A DNA stretch of 9,035 bases from Candidatus Bathyarchaeota archaeon (GTDB taxonomy: Archaea; Thermoproteota; Bathyarchaeia; RBG-16-48-13; GCA-020355125). Positions 5,487 to 9,035 of the stretch are shown in pieces. The notes beneath the pieces were generated by a model. That model searched no databases and was not told the DNA's origin. It worked only from the letters and a program-made list of their open reading frames with translations. Position 1 is the first letter of the stretch, and every line of letters begins with the position of its first letter. The DNA is taken from NCBI GenBank assembly GCA_030671165.1, contig DAOVAG010000024.1, forward strand, positions 1-9,035, written 5' to 3'. A program made the position numbers and the translations under genes.

Positions 5487-6563
5487 ATGTTGTCTTTATC
5501 TGATGATGAATTAGAACGCTACTCTAGACAGATAGTCTTCAGCGATATAGGATACACAGGTCAACTTAAACTCAGAAATGCAAAGGTTTGCATAATCGGG
5601 GTGGGTGGTCTGGGTTGTCCTATAGCTACTCAACTCACTGCCATGGGTGTGGGATATCTCCGACTTGTGGATAGAGATGTGGTAGAACAGTCTAATCTTC
5701 ATAGACAGTATCTATACGACATGAAGTCTTTGGGTTATCCCAAAGTTGAAGTCGCTGCCAAGAAATTGAAAGCTTTAAACCCTGATGTAGAGATCGAAAC
5801 ATTATCTATGTCGTTGAACGTAGACAATGCTGTAGAAATAATTAAGGGAGTTGACATTGTTATAGACGGCTTGGACAGTATGGAGACCCGTTATGCAATA
5901 AACAGAGCATGCGTCAAACTCAAAATTCCATATGTCTTCGGCGCAGCTATAATGAATTATGGGAATCTCTCAACAATAATTCCAGGAGAAACCCCGTGCC
6001 TTGAATGCTTTTTTCCTGACATAAAAGATGAGACATTACCTACATGTGGAACAGCAGGAGTGCACCCATCGGTCTTGGGAATAGTATCAAGTTTACAAGT
6101 CTCTGAAGCCACGAAGATAATTGTAGGAAGAAAGCCGAATTTGATAGATAAACTTCTTATAGTCGACTTAGAGAAGACATCACTCCAAGAATTGGACATC
6201 ACACGAATGGAAAATTGCCCCGTATGTGGTGTTAAACCAGGTAAAGATCCACAACAGCTTAAGCGGAAATTCGTTGAAGAGACTTGTGGAAGAAGTGGAA
6301 AGAGAACATTTGTAATAGTTCCAAAAGAAAACTTAGAGTTAAACATCAAAAAATTGTACAGATTCTTAAAGAAGAGAGGAGCTAATATCAGTGTAAATGC
6401 GGACCTTGGTCTAACCTTCCTTTATGACCAAAATGTTTATTCAAGTATTCTCAAGAGCGGGGTTATGATAGTAAAGGGGCTGAGCGGTGAGAAAGATGCA
6501 ATCAAAATCTACTCTAATATTATAAAAGATGGTTTAAATATTCCTTGGTCTCGCATAGAGTGA
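5487..6563 (+). CDS. MoeB/ThiF-type E1 adenylyltransferase with C-terminal CGR domain
   Basis: A 358-residue E1-like enzyme. Family role: adenylate the C-terminal glycine of a ubiquitin-like sulfur carrier (MoaD, ThiS, CysO type), preparing it for conversion to a thiocarboxylate. Visible: RYSRQ at 11-15 with the conserved arginine, GVGGLG (38-43) nucleotide loop, D62xD64 and SNLHRQ (69-74), DGLD (127-130), zinc pairs C171-x2-C174 and C244-x2-C247, and C187 in TCGTAGV at the family catalytic-cysteine position. Residues from about 264 form an extra domain beginning ETCGRSGKRTF and ending MIVKGLSGEKDAIKIY. A similar CGR...GRAxVKG tail is familiar from some bacterial ThiF-like proteins and stands where MoeZ/MOCS3 carry a rhodanese. 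It starts 5 bases after the chimera and lies divergent to the sulfate operon, so a link to cysteine sulfur is inferred; molybdopterin, thiamine or tRNA thiolation remain possible. Confidence 0.9.
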   Translation: MLSLSDDELERYSRQIVFSDIGYTGQLKLRNAKVCIIGVGGLGCPIATQLTAMGVGYLRLVDRDVVEQSNLHRQYLYDMKSLGYPKVEVAAKKLKALNPDVEIETLSMSLNVDNAVEIIKGVDIVIDGLDSMETRYAINRACVKLKIPYVFGAAIMNYGNLSTIIPGETPCLECFFPDIKDETLPTCGTAGVHPSVLGIVSSLQVSEATKIIVGRKPNLIDKLLIVDLEKTSLQELDITRMENCPVCGVKPGKDPQQLKRKFVEETCGRSGKRTFVIVPKENLELNIKKLYRFLKKRGANISVNADLGLTFLYDQNVYSSILKSGVMIVKGLSGEKDAIKIYSNIIKDGLNIPWSRIE

Positions 6564-6623
6564 ACTTAGTTTACGTTAAGAATTATAATTGAACAAATTG
6601 TTGAAACGACATGAATAGATAAA

Positions 6624-6635
6624 ATATATTATAAA
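6624..6635 (+). promoter_or_regulatory. TATA-like box of the gcvT-family gene
   Basis: ATATATTATAAA, centred 25-32 bases ahead of the TTG start at 6660, so transcription should begin at or just before the start codon. This fits a leaderless mRNA and a promoter independent of the E1 operon. Confidence 0.55.
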
Positions 6636-6659
6636 CCTTTTTCATAAGCTCTGATAATC

Positions 6660-7799
6660 TTGAAGTTGAAAAAAGTACCGCTCCACGAGTATCATAGAAC
6701 TCATGCTAATCTTGTAGACTTTCATGGATATGAGATGCCTCTGTGGTATGACGGAATAGTTCGAGAACATTTAGCGGTTAGAAATTCCGTTGGTATCTTC
6801 GACATTACACACATGGGACGAGGACTTGTCTCAGGTCCTGAAACAACACAATTCTTGAATTATATATTTACCTACGATGTTACAGAGATAAATATTAACC
6901 ATGCATGGATCACCTCGATGTGTGACGAGAGGGGTATTATAATTGATGACATGATGGTCTACAACATTGGTGAAGAGAAATACTTCGTAGTCTTCAACTG
7001 TCTCAAGATAGATCAGGATAGAGTCTGGGTGAGTAAACAATTAGAGACTTTTGATGCGAAATTTACATACGTCTCAGATCAAACCGCCCAGTTTGCGGTT
7101 CAAGGACCCCAAGCTGAGCGAACAATTCAGAAAATAACAGACATGAAATTAAATAAATTGGATTGGTTTGAAGGTAGCTGTACTACAATAGCAGGTTGTA
7201 AAGCTTACATCTCACGAACAGGATATACTGGTGAAGATGGATTCGAAATTTATATATGGAACACGTCTCAAGCAAACCCTGAAAAGGCATTAAAAATATG
7301 GACTGCTATTTTAGTGGCTGGTCAAGAGTTTAATATTATGCCTTGCGGTTTAGGTGCTAGAGATAGTACCAGAATTGAGGCTGGTTTCTGGCTGGAAGGT
7401 AACGAGTGTAATGGGTCAAAGGTTACTCCTCAAGAGTTAGGTTTAAAATGGGTAGTAAGCTTAAAGAAGCCCACGTTTATTGGGCGAGAAGCCCTCCTCA
7501 AGCAGTATAAAAAAGGAATTACAATTAAGCGTATAGGTATAAGAATGTTAGAGAAGGGAATTCCTCGCAGAGATTACGATATATTGAAAAATGGAGAGAA
7601 AATAGGACAGGTTACCAGTGGAACATTTTCGCCAATCTTGAATTGTGGCATTGCTATGGGATATGTTCCTACAAAATATTCCATTGAAGGCTCAATAGTT
7701 GAGGTGAAGATCAGGAATAAGTTTGTTACAGGGAAAATTGTCAAGTTTCCATTCTATGATGTTACACAATATGGACGACTCAGAAGAAAAAAATTGTAG
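6660..7799 (+). CDS. gcvT: GcvT-family aminomethyltransferase (glycine cleavage T-protein)
   Basis: A 379-residue protein of normal length for the family. T-protein releases ammonia from the aminomethyl group carried by H-protein and passes the C1 unit to tetrahydrofolate (or an archaeal pterin). Motifs: DITHMG (48-53), GIIIDDMMVYN (93 on; the conserved catalytic aspartate region), SRTGYTGEDGFEI (185-197, pterin-binding), GLGARDSTRIEAG (230-242) and LEGNE, then WVVSLKKPTFIGREAL before the C-terminal barrel domain with GQVTSGTFSP. The frame offers only TTG (6660, 6666) or a weak CTG as starts before residue 26, and a stop lies at 6645. No Shine-Dalgarno is seen, but a TATA-like box is correctly placed for a leaderless TTG start. 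No gcvH or gcvP is in the window. A GcvT relative acting on another methyl donor, such as DmdA, cannot be wholly excluded, but the motifs fit T-protein. Confidence 0.93.
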   Translation: MKLKKVPLHEYHRTHANLVDFHGYEMPLWYDGIVREHLAVRNSVGIFDITHMGRGLVSGPETTQFLNYIFTYDVTEININHAWITSMCDERGIIIDDMMVYNIGEEKYFVVFNCLKIDQDRVWVSKQLETFDAKFTYVSDQTAQFAVQGPQAERTIQKITDMKLNKLDWFEGSCTTIAGCKAYISRTGYTGEDGFEIYIWNTSQANPEKALKIWTAILVAGQEFNIMPCGLGARDSTRIEAGFWLEGNECNGSKVTPQELGLKWVVSLKKPTFIGREALLKQYKKGITIKRIGIRMLEKGIPRRDYDILKNGEKIGQVTSGTFSPILNCGIAMGYVPTKYSIEGSIVEVKIRNKFVTGKIVKFPFYDVTQYGRLRRKKL

Positions 7800-7830
7800 T
7801 CCCATGGTATTTGAAACTGTATCAAGGCTA

Positions 7831-7835
7831 TTTTT
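7831..7835 (+). terminator. Oligo-T terminator candidate of gcvT
   Basis: T5 some 30 bases after the stop codon, with a T4 shortly after (7853 region). Archaeal termination often occurs at such T-tracts without a hairpin; this one is short, so support is modest. Confidence 0.4.
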
Positions 7836-7962
7836 AGACTCCTTTTCTATATGAGTATCACCAAGATCATTCTTTTCTAGCTATGTTCTTGCAAGCGCAA
7901 ACGAATATTCCAACTGAGGGAATATTTCAATCGAAGATGTTTCTCTCCACTCTAACAGCTTT

Positions 7963-7969
7963 AAAAAAA
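7963..7969 (-). terminator. Oligo-T terminator of the minus-strand RAM gene
   Basis: Seven T on the minus strand, 10 bases after the stop of the RAM-domain gene at 7980. A typical archaeal T-tract. The 163 bases between gcvT and this point hold nothing else that I recognise. Confidence 0.6.
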
Positions 7970-7979
7970 CCTTAAGCTC

Positions 7980-8228
7980 TTAGTCGATGTTTTCAATTCT
8001 GGGAGGAATCGCAATTGCTGTTCTTGTGCTTGAGACACCGTCAATTGTGTGGAGTTCAGCTATTAAATCCTGTAATTCTTTCATGTGTCCAAGTTCTGCG
8101 TAAATAAGAATGTCGAATATACCCGTTACAGCGTATGCCATTTTGACTTTCTTCATTTTTTTTCCCGATTCAGCTATTTTCCATGCCTTTCCTGGCTCGG
8201 AATTAATGAGTACAAATACTGGTTGCAT
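7980..8228 (-). CDS. Stand-alone Lrp/AsnC ligand-binding (RAM) domain protein
   Basis: An 82-residue protein that is only the C-terminal effector domain of Lrp/AsnC regulators; no DNA-binding helix-turn-helix is present or lost, since the ATG sits at the natural domain border. The beta-alpha-beta-beta-alpha-beta pattern is visible: VFVLINSEPG, an Ala/Lys-rich helix, then VKMAYAVTGIFDILIYAEL (family VxxAyxvtGxyDi), a helix with LQDLIAEL, and the last strand GVSSTRTAIAI. Such proteins bind amino acids and form octamers, and may join full Lrp proteins to tune them; the ligand here is unknown. It is divergent to a paralogue at 8329 with an operator-like palindrome between them. A weak GGGAT lies ahead of the ATG, and a TATA-like TATATAA (8255-8261) is at promoter distance. 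Confidence 0.88.
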   Translation of the reverse strand: MQPVFVLINSEPGKAWKIAESGKKMKKVKMAYAVTGIFDILIYAELGHMKELQDLIAELHTIDGVSSTRTAIAIPPRIENID

Positions 8229-8244
8229 AATTTATCCCTAATAC

Positions 8245-8257
8245 ATAACATTGTTAT
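8245..8257. promoter_or_regulatory. 13-bp palindromic operator candidate, copy D
   Basis: ATAACATTGTTAT, the reverse complement of copies A and C. It lies between the divergent RAM genes, just downstream of and partly over the TATA-like box of the minus-strand gene. A lone half-site, ATCGTTAT (8266-8273), matches the corresponding half of copy B exactly. Confidence 0.7.
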
Positions 8258-8328
8258 ATAAGTTAATCGTTATATATTCTAACATATAATATTTATTATC
8301 AGTCACTTTTATTGGAAGTTGGTCATCA

Positions 8329-8556
8329 ATGAATGCATATGTTCTAATTAATACTGAAATTGGAGCTATACCAGAGGTTTTAGAAGCTTTAAAGAAGATT
8401 AAAGAAATAAAGGAAGCATATGCTCTCTTTGGAGTTTACGATATTATGACGAAGGTTGAAGCGGAATCTACTCAACAACTGAAGAAAATAGTCACTCTGA
8501 AAATGAGACATATAGATAAAGTTAGATCAACCCTCACAATGATCATCATGGAATAA
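8329..8556 (+). CDS. Stand-alone Lrp/AsnC ligand-binding (RAM) domain protein, second copy
   Basis: A 75-residue paralogue of the divergent gene at 7980-8228, again only the RAM domain. NAYVLINTEIG forms the first strand, EAYALFGVYDIMTKVEA matches the family core VxxAyxvfGxyDi, and IDKVRSTLTMIIM is the last strand. The two share YAxxGxxDI and the V-x-S-T segment but differ in most other residues, so duplication is old or they came separately. Role as for its neighbour: binding a small effector, probably an amino acid, and possibly mixing with other Lrp-family proteins. Chosen start is ATG 8329; ribosome-site support is poor (GGAAG about 12 bases upstream). A TATA-like CATATAATA lies about 40 bases upstream (8284 region), so a short leader is likely. 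Confidence 0.87.
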   Translation: MNAYVLINTEIGAIPEVLEALKKIKEIKEAYALFGVYDIMTKVEAESTQQLKKIVTLKMRHIDKVRSTLTMIIME

Positions 8557-8888
8557 ACAGACCATTATACTTAATATACTAAAGTATTTCTAGAACTTGC
8601 ACTTTTCACGAATGCTAAACATTATTCATCGAGAGAAGAAGACATAAGAGATATCTAGGAGAGTAAGATTCTATCGCCGTTAGATACTCAGTATCACTTT
8701 CACAATCATTGGTTTATTTATCTCATAATAAAATCTCTCGTGTACATGTCGTTCTATCGAGTAATGAAGACATATGTCCGATTCAGGACTAAATGTACCC
8801 ACAAATATCTTCTTAATTGAAGATAAAATCACAAGAAACATTGATCCAAATCCACCATTTCTGGAAGCTTAGTATGTGGTTTCACTTT
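8557..8888. other. Stretch without a supported gene
   Basis: AT-rich and closed by stops in all frames. No tRNA-like cloverleaf, repeat array or transposon end was recognised. At 8567-8587 a weak hairpin (ATACTT/AAGTAT) followed by TTTC could end the plus-strand RAM transcript. A 60-codon open frame starting at 8817 lacks family character and overlaps the minus-strand gene end, so it is not called. Confidence 0.55.
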
Positions 8889-8896
8889 AAAAAAAA
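8889..8896 (-). terminator. Oligo-T terminator of the DtxR-like gene
   Basis: Eight T on the minus strand, 27 bases after the stop at 8924. It supports the reading that a minus-strand gene enters the window from the right. Confidence 0.6.
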
Positions 8897-8923
8897 GACT
8901 GATTTGTCTCATCCACTTAATAA

Positions 8924-9035
8924 TCATATTTCCTCAGGGTCGTTTATAGTCTTACTAAATATATCGCAGCAATTTCCCTTCGGGATAAGATTTCCGTGAG
9001 GACACTTTATTGGATGTTCAAGGAGTATACAGAGA
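8924..9035 (-). CDS. C-terminal fragment of a DtxR/MntR-family metal-dependent regulator
   Basis: Only the last 36 codons are inside the window; the gene continues past the right edge. The reading frame contains LEHPIKCPHGNLIP followed by KGNCC, then a short tail ending in NDPEEI. HPxxCPHGNPIP closes the metal-binding and dimerisation domain of DtxR-family repressors, and a CC just after it is frequent in archaeal members. These proteins bind Fe(II) or Mn(II) and repress uptake genes. The protein seems to end soon after the motif, so it would be the short type without an SH3-like domain. With so little visible the family call is probable, not certain; the T8 tract behind the stop and antisense lack of any better frame support it. 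Confidence 0.7.
   Translation of the reverse strand, partial: LCILLEHPIKCPHGNLIPKGNCCDIFSKTINDPEEI

Noticed and set aside
6592..6602. AACAAATTGTT palindrome upstream of gcvT as another operator copy
   Set aside because: Arms are five bases apart rather than three and the flanks ATA/TAT are absent, so it does not belong to the 13-bp motif family.
6660..7799. DMSP demethylase (DmdA) instead of GcvT, suggested by the sulfur context
   Set aside because: The GLGARDSTRIEAG and TGYTGEDGFEI motifs are those of ordinary T-protein; nothing specific to DmdA was seen.
8817..8999. Plus-strand open frame of 60 codons
   Set aside because: TTG start, no ribosome site, no recognisable family, and it is antisense to the better-supported DtxR-like tail and its T-tract.

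Overview
The window is low-GC archaeal chromosome. Evidence for Archaea: AT-rich TATA-like boxes about 26 bases ahead of 5'-proximal starts, apparently leaderless genes, oligo-T stretches just behind genes on the minus strand, two stand-alone Lrp/AsnC ligand-binding (RAM) proteins, and archaeal-type ATP sulfurylase and GcvT sequences. A Thermoproteota-like lineage (Nitrososphaeria/Bathyarchaeia) seems plausible, but that is inference only.

Layout. (1) Bases 1-4631, minus strand: a compact assimilatory sulfate-reduction operon in the order APS reductase, ATP sulfurylase, a cysteine-synthase-like PLP enzyme, and a siroheme sulfite/nitrite reductase cut by the left edge. (2) 4632-4998: a divergent control region with two 13-bp palindromes 21 bp apart and a third, identical one beside the opposite gene. 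(3) 4999-6563, plus strand: a small ORF that looks like the N-terminus of threonine synthase joined to the C-terminal half of a MoaD/CysO-type sulfur carrier ending in Gly-Gly, followed by a MoeB/ThiF-type E1 adenylyltransferase. (4) 6660-7799: a GcvT-family aminomethyltransferase with its own promoter and an apparent leaderless TTG start. (5) 7980-8556: two divergent stand-alone RAM-domain genes with the same palindrome between them. (6) 8557-8923: no supported gene. (7) 8924-9035, minus strand: the last 36 codons of a probable DtxR/MntR-family metal regulator, with a T-tract behind it.

How it may work together. Sulfate is activated to APS, reduced to sulfite, then to sulfide, and the PLP enzyme probably puts sulfide onto a serine-derived acceptor. 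Across the divergent promoter sits an E1 of the kind that adenylates a Gly-Gly sulfur carrier so that it can become a thiocarboxylate (known for MoeZ/CysO in Mycobacterium and HcyD/HcyS in Wolinella). This suggests a protein-bound-sulfide branch coupled to sulfate assimilation. However, the carrier next to the E1 seems to be a deletion chimera, so either a complete carrier exists elsewhere or the branch is decaying. The shared palindrome points to one regulator for the sulfur operon, the E1 operon and the RAM pair.
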